From Treponema sp. (GTDB taxonomy: Bacteria > Spirochaetota > Spirochaetia > Treponematales > Treponemataceae), in assembly GCA_024681195.1 (NCBI GenBank), contig JAILBH010000055.1, forward strand, positions 1 through 40,001: a stretch of DNA of 40,001 nucleotides, in the 5' to 3' direction. Each line of letters begins with the position of its first letter. Within the stretch, counting starts at the first letter, position 1. The position numbers and the translations under genes are program-made. The notes under the pieces were generated by a model. The model searched no databases. It saw only the letters and a list, made by a program, of their open reading frames with translations, and was not told the DNA's origin. Positions 18,096 through 24,529 of this stretch are shown here, piece after piece.

Positions 18096-18136
18096 AAAAA
18101 AAACGGCGTAAAATATGGGACACACACTTTACGCCG
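18096..18136 (-). terminator. Intrinsic terminator between binding-protein and ATPase genes
   Basis: On the minus strand CGGCGTAAA (18128-18136) pairs perfectly with TTTACGCCG (18104-18112) around a 15-base loop, followed at once by eight T. It lies 24 bases after the stop of the binding-protein gene and before the ATPase gene. This is a standard way to make more binding protein than membrane components. Confidence 0.88.
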
Positions 18137-18160
18137 AAAAGTCAAATTAAGGAGTTAGTC

Positions 18161-19123
18161 TTAGTCACCAAGACCGTATGTATCAATGTCAGACTGTGTA
18201 AGCTTCTTAGCATCAAATCCTTTTTCTTCAGAAATGATTTTCTTAGAAGGTACATTACCAGACTTAATCATGTTTTCAATAACAGAAGCCTGGAATGGAG
18301 AACACTGTCCATCATAGTTCCAGTTTCCAGCAAGGAGTTCACGGAGAGCCCACTTGTTACAGTCAAAGCCCATTACAACTACTTTTCCGTTTACACCGTG
18401 TGTAATACCAGCTTCATCCAAAGCTGCAACAGCACCCTTAGCCATACCATCGTTTTCTGCATAGATTACGTTGAAATCATCACCAGAGTTGATTACAGAT
18501 TCAACAATCTTCTTAGCTTCTGCTTCGTCCCATGTAGCTGTCTGCTGAACAACCTTCTTCATTGTTCCCTTAGCAAATTCAGCATCCAAAGCACCTGTAC
18601 GACCAATCTGAGCGTCAGATCCCATAGCACCCTGAATATGGATTACATTGTATTCAGAAAGATTCTGGGCCTTAAGCCAAGAAACAGCTGTTTCACCTTC
18701 TTTAGCCATGTCAGATACAACAGCAGCTTCGTAAAGATCTTCGCTTACGTTGATCATGCGGTCAAAAAGGAATACTTTAATTCCAGCTTTCTGAGCCTTT
18801 TTAAGAACAGAATCCCATCCGTCTGTAGCAGCAGCAGAAAGAAGAATATAATCAACGCCTTCTGTAATGAACTGAGAAGCAGCATTAAGCTGTTCATCAT
18901 TCTTAAGGCTGTAGAAACTCTTAACGTCATAACCCTTAGCAGCAGTAAATACAGTTTCAAAGTCCTTTACGTTTGCAGCGCGATATCCAGACTCTGATGG
19001 TGGATTGTTAACGATACCAATCTTAATAGTACCATCACCTTTTTTAGCAGATTTCTTTGAACAAGAAACGAACAAAGAAGCTACACACATAAGTGCAACA
19101 GCAACAATTACGCTTTTTTTCAT
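18161..19123 (-). CDS. Periplasmic sugar-binding lipoprotein of the ABC transporter
   Basis: 320 residues with a lipoprotein signal, lipobox LFVSCS (Cys about 21), then a ribose/galactose-type periplasmic binding protein: IKIGIVNNPPSESGYR opens lobe one, VDYILLSAAATDGWDSVLKKAQ and AGIKVFLFDRMI follow, IQGAMGSDAQIGRTGAL is the hinge region, and DFNVIYAENDGMAKGAVAALD plus VVVMGFDCNKWALREL form lobe two. The pattern resembles the YtfQ galactofuranose-binding branch, but the ligand is not certain. First gene of the transporter operon; strong ribosome-binding site AGGAGG nine bases before the ATG. A terminator follows, and the ATPase and permeases lie beyond it. Confidence 0.92.
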   Translation of the reverse strand: MKKSVIVAVALMCVASLFVSCSKKSAKKGDGTIKIGIVNNPPSESGYRAANVKDFETVFTAAKGYDVKSFYSLKNDEQLNAASQFITEGVDYILLSAAATDGWDSVLKKAQKAGIKVFLFDRMINVSEDLYEAAVVSDMAKEGETAVSWLKAQNLSEYNVIHIQGAMGSDAQIGRTGALDAEFAKGTMKKVVQQTATWDEAEAKKIVESVINSGDDFNVIYAENDGMAKGAVAALDEAGITHGVNGKVVVMGFDCNKWALRELLAGNWNYDGQCSPFQASVIENMIKSGNVPSKKIISEEKGFDAKKLTQSDIDTYGLGD

Positions 19124-19166
19124 CTAATTTTCCTCCTAATAGATGTTTTTAATTGTTTATGTCTGG

Positions 19167-19223
19167 ATTTTAATACCGGCGAGTCAGTTTTTGAATGCAA
19201 AAATTTAGGAATTTGTGTGCAAA
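19167..19223 (-). promoter_or_regulatory. Transporter-operon promoter with paired AraC-type boxes
   Basis: Minus strand: weak -35 TTCAAA (19190-19195), 17 bases, -10 TAAAAT (19167-19172), giving a leader of about 36 bases with AGGAGG. Two copies of a 12-base box, TTTGCATTCAAA (19190-19201) and TTTGCACACAAA (19212-19223), lie in direct orientation exactly 22 bases apart. The promoter-proximal copy covers the -35. Paired direct repeats about two helical turns apart at a poor -35 are what AraC-family activators use. The nearby YesN-type regulator is the obvious candidate. Seen: the repeats and promoter. Inferred: which protein binds. Confidence 0.6.
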
Positions 19224-19276
19224 TTTTTAAGAAGTTTCCCCTATGTTTTGCCATTTTTTTGGACTTTTGCGGAAAA

Positions 19277-19301
19277 TTAGAAATTTTAGTTAGAAATTTT
19301 A
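19277..19301. repeat. Tandem 13-base repeat upstream of the transporter operon
   Basis: TTAGAAATTTTA occurs at 19277-19288 and again at 19290-19301, one base apart. It lies about 130 bases upstream of the predicted start of the sugar-transporter transcript and just after the end of murI. AT-rich and possibly fortuitous, or an upstream binding or bending site. The rest of the 19124-19327 gap shows only the promoter region described separately. Confidence 0.5.
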
Positions 19302-19327
19302 TGCGATTTGGTTAACTTTTTTCTGAA

Positions 19328-20161
19328 TTAAAAAGTACCCTTAAACTCTATATTAAACCTTGCACAAAGCGTCTGGTACTGATTTTTGTAAGTCTCATCT
19401 AACAAACCTGTTACATATAACAGGGGGGCCGTCTCCCCCCTCGGCCGCACTTCGTTGCGTCCTCCCCCCTGTGCAGGGGACACCCCCGCAACGCCCCCGT
19501 AACAAACCTCCAGAGAATGTCGTACAACTCCATCGACAGAATCAACTACCTTAAGTTCATTGCCGCAAACCTTTTGAATAACATCCCGTAAATGCAAAAA
19601 GTGTGTACAGCCAAGAATAATTGTATCGCAGTCCTGAGAGCAAAAAAATTCTACCGCAGGAAGGACAGCCTGTTCGCATTCTTCGGGAGTTGCAGTAAAA
19701 GATTTTTTTTCTATAAATTCAACAAGCTCTGCATCGCCCCTTGTAACAAGAGTACAGTCGCTTGCAAAGTTTTTCATAAGTTCATCATTATAAGGATTGT
19801 TTACAGTTGCCTTTGTTGCTAAAAGTCCAAGCCGCCTTTTTTTAGAAATTCCTGCCGCAAGCTTAATGGCAGGAACAGTTCCAACAAACTTTACATCAGG
19901 AATCCGTCGGCGCAGTTCCTCAAGTGCATTAACAGAAATTGTATTACAGGCCACAACAATTACGCGCGGTTCAAAAGCTTCACAAACTTTTTTTGCAAGT
20001 GGAACTACGCAGTCAACAACTTCTTCGTGAGATTTTTCGCCATAAGGAAAATTCTTATTATCTGCAATATAAACACATTTTGCATCACTTTTTTTAGAGA
20101 GAAGACTGTTCATGTAAGGAATGCCACCGGCACCGCTGTCTATAAATGCAAAATCAGTCAT
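19328..20161 (-). CDS. murI: Glutamate racemase with GC-rich in-frame insert
   Basis: 277 residues; converts L- to D-glutamate for peptidoglycan. Family landmarks are all present: IDSGAGG (catalytic Asp8) at the N terminus, VVACNT (Cys72, first catalytic base), and ILGCTHF (Cys185, second catalytic base). The start ATG at 20161 directly precedes TDFAFIDSGAGG. It lies one base after the stop of the zinc-ribbon gene, so the two are an operon. Oddity: residues about 221-246 are Gly/Pro/Arg-rich, unlike the rest, and encoded by a very GC-rich palindromic segment (19424-19501). Normal racemase sequence (LLYVTG) resumes after it. The insert lies after both catalytic cysteines, near the C terminus, so activity is probably kept. 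Confidence 0.92.
   Translation of the reverse strand: MTDFAFIDSGAGGIPYMNSLLSKKSDAKCVYIADNKNFPYGEKSHEEVVDCVVPLAKKVCEAFEPRVIVVACNTISVNALEELRRRIPDVKFVGTVPAIKLAAGISKKRRLGLLATKATVNNPYNDELMKNFASDCTLVTRGDAELVEFIEKKSFTATPEECEQAVLPAVEFFCSQDCDTIILGCTHFLHLRDVIQKVCGNELKVVDSVDGVVRHSLEVCYGGVAGVSPAQGGGRNEVRPRGETAPLLYVTGLLDETYKNQYQTLCARFNIEFKGTF
19424..19501. repeat. GC-rich palindromic element inside murI
   Basis: About 78 bases with a composition quite unlike the surrounding AT-rich DNA, made of runs of six G or C and nested hairpins: GGGGGG...CCCCCC at 19424-19440, CGGCCG at 19442-19447, and CCCCTGTGCAGGGG at 19466-19479. It is read in-frame through murI as 26 residues rich in Gly, Arg and Pro. It resembles gene-invading palindromic repeats of the Rickettsia RPE kind in behaviour; the family is not identified. 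Confidence 0.7.
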
Positions 20162-20162
20162 A

Positions 20163-20468
20163 TCAGTCACCAAAAAGTGCGTTAAAGGCATTGCGGGCCG
20201 CAGAAGCCTTGTCATTACCAGTCTGCGCTCCCTGAGCTCCAGTCTGCGGTCCCTGAGCCTGTCGAAGGGCCCTAAAATAATCACAAAAGTTGCTTCTTTC
20301 CTTGTCGGTCACCATATCTGCAGAGCTTTCGCGGCAGTCATTATGGGCACCAGACTCATAAAAATCACAAGCCCTGCATACATGCAGATCTGCATGGCAA
20401 AGTGGACATTCATCCCCGCGAACCGGTTTTTCAATAGAAATTTCTTTTTTACATTTCCAGCAAATCAT
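20163..20468 (-). CDS. Small zinc-ribbon protein
   Basis: 101 residues. The first 60 carry Cys pairs typical of zinc binding: MICWKCKKEI, ECPLCHADL, VCRACDFYE, then single Cys in NDCRE and NFCDYF. The tail after about residue 65 is low-complexity, with LRQAQGPQTGAQGAQTG encoded by a repeated DNA element, before a conserved-looking end NAFNALFGD. I start at ATG 20468 because a longer form would need GTG and adds only YHST. It lies one base upstream of murI and is probably co-transcribed. Function unknown; cysteine-rich ribbon proteins of this type are often nucleic-acid or partner binders. Confidence 0.75.
   Translation of the reverse strand: MICWKCKKEISIEKPVRGDECPLCHADLHVCRACDFYESGAHNDCRESSADMVTDKERSNFCDYFRALRQAQGPQTGAQGAQTGNDKASAARNAFNALFGD
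20219..20273. repeat. 21-base duplication plus TTCGACAnGCTCA element in a coding sequence
   Basis: Two 21-base units (20219-20239 and 20240-20260) are nearly identical, both starting CAGTCTGCG and containing TCCCTGAGC. The second runs straight into GTCGAAGGGCCCT, making a full CCCTGAGCCTGTCGAAGGG element. Both lie in-frame in the tail of the zinc-ribbon gene and encode seven-residue repeats (QGPQTGA, QGAQTGN). The same core occurs at 27091-27116 and twice at 35124-35183. Confidence 0.8.
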
Positions 20469-20470
20469 AG

Positions 20471-20499
20471 TTGAATGATACACCTTTTAACTATAAAAT
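20471..20499 (+). promoter_or_regulatory. Promoter of the pentapeptide-like gene, leaderless type
   Basis: TTGAAT (20471-20476), 17 bases, TAAAAT (20494-20499), then nine bases to the ATG at 20509. The spacer includes AAGAG, a weak Shine-Dalgarno at most. It overlaps the start region of the divergent zinc-ribbon gene. Confidence 0.65.
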
Positions 20500-20508
20500 A
20501 AAAGAGTA

Positions 20509-21156
20509 ATGTTTTCAGAAAACCCATGTCTTGTAAGGCATTGCCGCAATATTGCACTTTCAACCTTTGATGCACAAGGCAATCTTACAGAAGAAAAAAA
20601 CTATTGTCTCGACCACATGCCTAATCCGGGCGAATTTAAAGAAAAAATCTACGAGTATATAGCTTCGCACGAAAAAATAATCGGACTTACAGCCTGCGGT
20701 CTAATCTTCAAGGATATAGATTTTACCAACAAACAGTTTTATGGCTGTAATTTTCATCATTGCACATTCATGAACATACATTCAGAAAACGTAAAAACCC
20801 ACATGTGCGTTTTCGATTTTGCGGTTTTTAATGACTGCTCGTTTATCAAAAGCAATTCCATGTTTACTTCATTTTCGGGCAGCACCTTTTCTCATACACT
20901 TTTTACTTCCAGCGATATGATTCAGGATAATTTTAACGGCATCAAAGCTTTTCAGTCTTCTTTTGATGATTCAGACCTGTTCAATTCGCGGTTTATTATG
21001 GCAACCTTAGTAGATACGTCCATGCAAAACTGTAATCTTAAGCACACGCTTTTTTATAATTCAGAACGACAGAATGTATCGTTTAAAATGTCTAACACAA
21101 GGGAAGCTTTATTTGACCTTCACGGCAGCGAGCTTTCCAAAGGAGATTCATTATGA
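20509..21156 (+). CDS. Pentapeptide-repeat-like protein
   Basis: 215 residues. After a Cys-containing N-terminal part (NPCLVRHC...YCLDHMPNPGEF) comes a region from about residue 70 to 200 with a five-residue rhythm in which a central Phe/Leu repeats: IDFTNKQFYGCNFHHCTFMNI, VFDFAVFNDCSF and MQNCNLKHTLFYNS. This is the right-handed quadrilateral beta-helix pattern of pentapeptide-repeat proteins. The N-terminal Cys/His cluster (C7, C12, C33, H36) could bind a metal. No function can be assigned; pentapeptide proteins mostly act as scaffolds. It overlaps the following MBL-fold gene as ATGA. Confidence 0.75.
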   Translation: MFSENPCLVRHCRNIALSTFDAQGNLTEEKNYCLDHMPNPGEFKEKIYEYIASHEKIIGLTACGLIFKDIDFTNKQFYGCNFHHCTFMNIHSENVKTHMCVFDFAVFNDCSFIKSNSMFTSFSGSTFSHTLFTSSDMIQDNFNGIKAFQSSFDDSDLFNSRFIMATLVDTSMQNCNLKHTLFYNSERQNVSFKMSNTREALFDLHGSELSKGDSL

Positions 21157-21713
21157 AAGTTTATTTCCACCTGAATCTCAAAGGCTTTTCAAACTGCTAT
21201 GTTGTGGTAAACGAAAATACCCATGAGGCAATTATAATTGATCCGGGTAAAATCACAGACGGAATAATTTCTCAAATAGAAGAACAGCATCTAAAGCTTA
21301 CCGCAGTTCTGGTAACTCACAACCACTCAAGCCATGTAGACGGAATTAAAACCCTTCAAAAAATTTACAATGTAAAAGTGTATGCTGCCGACTGGGAAGT
21401 TGCAAAAAACAATACAAATGTTCTTATGGGAGACGGAAAACTTTATCTTGCAAAAATGCCCATCCGTTATTTTTCAATGCCTGGACACACAACAGATTCC
21501 ATTGTTTACAAAATAGGAAACCTTATTTTTACAGGTGATGTTCTTTTTGCAGGCTCCATGGGAAGTACAAACTCAAGCTATTCAGAAGTGATTTTACGCA
21601 CAGGTATAGAAAATACTATTTTTTCTCAACTTGATTCAGTAATCCTTATGCCGGGTCACGGACCTCCATCTACAATAGAAGCCTCGCGCATTTTTACAAT
21701 GGATATAGAATAG
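21153..21713 (+). CDS. Metallo-beta-lactamase-fold hydrolase
   Basis: 186 residues. The zinc signature THNHSSHVDG (HxHxxHxDG form) is near residue 55, followed by the later metal ligands in MPGHTTDS (His about 112), FTGDVLF (Asp) and LMPGHGPPS (last His). Length and motifs fit the small glyoxalase-II-like MBL hydrolases, which cleave thioesters such as S-acylglutathione or similar; the substrate here is unknown. The ATG overlaps the preceding stop (ATGA), with AAAGGAG upstream, so it is translationally coupled to the pentapeptide-like protein. Its stop directly abuts the stop of the convergent HExxH gene with no base between. Confidence 0.88.
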   Translation: MKVYFHLNLKGFSNCYVVVNENTHEAIIIDPGKITDGIISQIEEQHLKLTAVLVTHNHSSHVDGIKTLQKIYNVKVYAADWEVAKNNTNVLMGDGKLYLAKMPIRYFSMPGHTTDSIVYKIGNLIFTGDVLFAGSMGSTNSSYSEVILRTGIENTIFSQLDSVILMPGHGPPSTIEASRIFTMDIE

Positions 21714-23525
21714 TTATCTGTTTATAAGGGCAACATTACCGCCCTTAATGCCGTAGGTATCGTAGGTATAATCATTCAAAATTACAGCTGCATCCTCAAA
21801 GCCTTTTGCATTTGTAGCACGTACATATTCTGCAAGCTGCGGTGTAAACACTCGTACCGAATAAAGGTTCGCACGTCCAACAAAATATTCAGGAACATTT
21901 GCAATGCTCTGCTGCATTATATATGCCATAAATTCATTATGCATTAAATATTCATCTTCTATGTCGTAACCAAGCCCAGTCTGCGATTCAAAAAAATCAA
22001 GCAAAAACTGACGGCTATCCGGATCAAAGGTATAATAAACTGCAGCCACAAAATTCCGGAAAGCTTCATCACGGAAAAACAGCGTATGCCAGGCTTCGTG
22101 TGCAAGCAGATAAGACCTTGTATAAGGTGCAGTCTCACGCGAAATTGAAACCAGTCCACCCTCTCCTGCCTTTACAAGATTTCCATCCGGAACAAGCAGT
22201 CCGTTTGCCAGAAGAATTTCTTTGAGTGTCAGTTCTTCCTTACAAAGCGGAAAATTCTCTTTTGTTGCCTGATTAAAAAATGCTGCAAGAGAATCTGCAG
22301 AATAATCGTGAGCGTTGTATCCGTGTTTGCCTGCTAAAACTTCATCAGACCAGAGCTTTCCTTTATAACCCCGCTTTTCTACATAATAAGCAAGCCGGCG
22401 GAAAAAGTTATTTTGAATATTATAATCAGCAATATCAAAGAAAAGAATTCCCGGGTATCGGTCCCATTCATAAACCTCATATTCCTTTTGTCTCCAGTTC
22501 TGCTGATTATAATTCAATATAAGTCCAGGGTCAGTTTTTATAGCCTTAAACTGAACAGTTTTGGAATCTGCTTCATAAAGGTCACTTGACTGCATCAAAA
22601 GAGAGGTAATGCATTCACGGTCTTCCGCAATTTCTACATTACTGAACGGAGCTTTTAGAGAAGCAGCAGGAAACTCAAGTCTGTTTACCTGACTGGCATT
22701 GCGCACATAAAGCTTTTCGCCGCCAATTGTAATTCTTGCAGTTTTATCTTTAAGCTCTTCCTGATCCGAAAGTGTAAGTATAATCTTTGGCATAAAAGAG
22801 TCAAAAGTATTTTGAACAGGAAAAGCAAGAGTTCCTCCAGAAAAATCTGCAGTTGTACACAAAAAGTTTACAACTCCACCGTTAGAAGCAAATCCGTAAA
22901 AAGGAACTTCTGTGCTTATATCAAAACCAATCATTGCAGGTGCAGCACAGGCACTTACAACACGACACTGCACACTTGAACGGATAAAAAATCCTGTTGG
23001 GAGATTTGAATCAAAATGCTCGGATTTAGGAAGCGCCATAGAAAAATCTACCGCTACAGGAGCTGTATCGCCGTAAGAAAGTTTTTTTTCTAAATCTGCA
23101 TATACAGAAATTTTAGAAGTAAATGGTTCCTTAAGCTTTCCATGATTATCAAAATCTTCCTGATAAAGAATTCCAAAATTAAACGGTATTGAAGCTCCGG
23201 CGGTTAATAATTCCTTTTGTGATTCTGTCGGGAAAAACTCTACCCTGATTACCAAAGCCGCACTTTTATTTTTTGCATATATCTTAGAAAAGTATTCTTT
23301 GTGAGCGGCAGAAAAACCAAACCAGGCTTCTCCGTTTTCTTTAATTGTACCTTTGCGGGCAGCCGGATTTTTTGCAACCAGATTAAGAGAATCGGGTTCA
23401 AATAAAACAGAAGAAATTCTGCTGTTCTTTACACAGATAACCGAAGTCAAAACTATAAGCAAAACCGCAGCAACTGGTAATAAAATATATAAAGCTTTTT
23501 TTTGCGTAACCTTTTTTTCATCCAT
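21714..23525 (-). CDS. Membrane-anchored HExxH protein, putative metalloprotease
   Basis: 603 residues. A single N-terminal transmembrane segment (about 11-32, KALYILLPVAAVLLIVLTSVICV) anchors a large extracytoplasmic part. The middle (about 60-300) is beta-rich, and a C-terminal part carries YLLAHEAWHTLFFRDE with HExxH at residues 476-480, and NEFMAYIMQQ with Glu531 about 50 residues later. That spacing would suit a third zinc ligand, as in gluzincin-type metallopeptidases. I do not recognise a named family. The gene stands alone with an extended -10 promoter seven bases before the ATG. Protease activity is inferred only from the motif. Confidence 0.75.
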   Translation of the reverse strand: MDEKKVTQKKALYILLPVAAVLLIVLTSVICVKNSRISSVLFEPDSLNLVAKNPAARKGTIKENGEAWFGFSAAHKEYFSKIYAKNKSAALVIRVEFFPTESQKELLTAGASIPFNFGILYQEDFDNHGKLKEPFTSKISVYADLEKKLSYGDTAPVAVDFSMALPKSEHFDSNLPTGFFIRSSVQCRVVSACAAPAMIGFDISTEVPFYGFASNGGVVNFLCTTADFSGGTLAFPVQNTFDSFMPKIILTLSDQEELKDKTARITIGGEKLYVRNASQVNRLEFPAASLKAPFSNVEIAEDRECITSLLMQSSDLYEADSKTVQFKAIKTDPGLILNYNQQNWRQKEYEVYEWDRYPGILFFDIADYNIQNNFFRRLAYYVEKRGYKGKLWSDEVLAGKHGYNAHDYSADSLAAFFNQATKENFPLCKEELTLKEILLANGLLVPDGNLVKAGEGGLVSISRETAPYTRSYLLAHEAWHTLFFRDEAFRNFVAAVYYTFDPDSRQFLLDFFESQTGLGYDIEDEYLMHNEFMAYIMQQSIANVPEYFVGRANLYSVRVFTPQLAEYVRATNAKGFEDAAVILNDYTYDTYGIKGGNVALINR

Positions 23526-23532
23526 AAAAGTA

Positions 23533-23541
23533 ACTATATCA
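23533..23541 (-). promoter_or_regulatory. Extended -10 promoter of the HExxH gene
   Basis: Minus strand TGATATAGT (TGn plus TATAGT) ends seven bases before the ATG at 23525. No good -35 at 17 bases; the TGn extension may compensate. This predicts a leaderless mRNA. Confidence 0.5.
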
Positions 23542-23583
23542 TTTTATTAAAAAAGTTTATACTATCCATATAAGGTTTATTAA

Positions 23584-24036
23584 ATGCAAAACCAGATTGT
23601 AATTGTACCGCATCCAACAGAGGAATTACTTCTCATTAAACTGCAAAAAAAACTGATCCGCCAATTCTTTACCAGCGACGGACTCATTTTTGCGTGCCAG
23701 CCGCTTTGGATACCATCTGTCTTTGAAACAGTAGAAGCAGCAAAAGCAGAAATTACACAAATTACTCTGCAAAACCCCGAATTTGATTCAGACAAAAATC
23801 AAATTTTCTGCCCCGTAAAAATCCAGTCCAAAAACAAAGCAGATAAACTTTGTGACCAGACCTCAACCCTTCCACTGGTTCAGTTTGAAAACGCCACAGC
23901 CCCCGCAGCACCCATGTTAAAAAAAGAAGAGCTGTTCCCCCTTAGTCTCAAAATTTTTAGACTGGGTGAATCCAGCTCCCCTTGTAACGGCCTTCACGAA
24001 CTGACTGCCGCTGTATGGAAAAAGCTTTCCAGATAA
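23584..24036 (+). CDS. Hypothetical protein, 150 residues
   Basis: Not recognised. The protein starts MQNQIVIVPHPTEELLLIKLQKKLIRQF, has a central hydrophilic region with several Lys/Asp/Gln, and ends with HELTAAVWKKLSR. No signal peptide or membrane segment. The opening resembles small proteins that bind a phospho-group or RNA ligand (VPHPTEEL as a possible HxTx-like strand), but a second motif is not visible, so no function is proposed. AAGG lies nine bases before the ATG. It is a single gene between the HExxH gene (divergent) and ilvN (convergent, three bases between stops). Confidence 0.65.
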   Translation: MQNQIVIVPHPTEELLLIKLQKKLIRQFFTSDGLIFACQPLWIPSVFETVEAAKAEITQITLQNPEFDSDKNQIFCPVKIQSKNKADKLCDQTSTLPLVQFENATAPAAPMLKKEELFPLSLKIFRLGESSSPCNGLHELTAAVWKKLSR

Positions 24037-24039
24037 TCC

Positions 24040-24528
24040 TTACATTACAACAGAACCACGATCCATTGCAGTAAGACCGGTTTTCACATATTCCAGGATT
24101 CCGTATGGCTCAAGCAAACGGATAAGGCTTTCTATTTTTTCTTCGCTTCCGGTTGCTTCTACTACCACAGAATCAATTCCCACATCAACAATGTGTGCAC
24201 GGAAAATATCACAGGTTTCAATAATAGTTCCACGGTTATTTCCTTCGGCACGAACTTTAATAAGAGCCATTTCGCGCTGGCAGGTAGAACCACTTTCACA
24301 TTTTTTAATGGAAAGAACTTCTACAAGCTTTGCCAGCTGTTTTTGAATCTGTTCAAGAATGTACTCATCACCCTTAACAACAACAGTCATACGTGACTGC
24401 TCAGGATTAGAAGTTTCGCACACTGTAAGAGAGTCAATATTATAACCACGACGGCTGAACAATCCAGACACACGAGAAAGCACACCAGCTTTGTTTTCTA
24501 CAAGAATGCTAAGTACAAATTTTTCCAT
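24040..24528 (-). CDS. ilvN: Acetolactate synthase small (regulatory) subunit
   Basis: 162 residues. N-terminal ACT domain (VLSILVENKAGVLSRVSGLFSRRGYNIDSLTV, about residues 4-75), then the AHAS C-terminal regulatory domain (EMALIKVRAEG, GSEEKIESLIRLLEPYGI). The family binds branched-chain amino acids, usually valine, and controls acetolactate synthase (IlvB). Here it lies one base after thrA and uses a GGAG-like site inside the end of that gene, so the two are co-expressed. The catalytic subunit ilvB is not in the window. The ATG at 24528 begins MEKFVLS; an upstream ATG (24579) would run back into thrA. Confidence 0.92.
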   Translation of the reverse strand: MEKFVLSILVENKAGVLSRVSGLFSRRGYNIDSLTVCETSNPEQSRMTVVVKGDEYILEQIQKQLAKLVEVLSIKKCESGSTCQREMALIKVRAEGNNRGTIIETCDIFRAHIVDVGIDSVVVEATGSEEKIESLIRLLEPYGILEYVKTGLTAMDRGSVVM

Positions 24529-24529
24529 A

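Noticed and set aside
18011-18997. 328-codon open frame on the plus strand
   Set aside because: Antisense to the transporter binding protein, whose lipobox, motifs and strong ribosome-binding site are clear. The opposite translation has no recognisable domain.
19400-19509. Ten-base direct repeat TAACAAACCT at 19400-19409 and 19500-19509, flanking the murI insert
   Set aside because: It looks like a target duplication, but a 100-base insertion would break the frame, and the native LYVTG strand lies inside the supposed element. Treated as coincidence.
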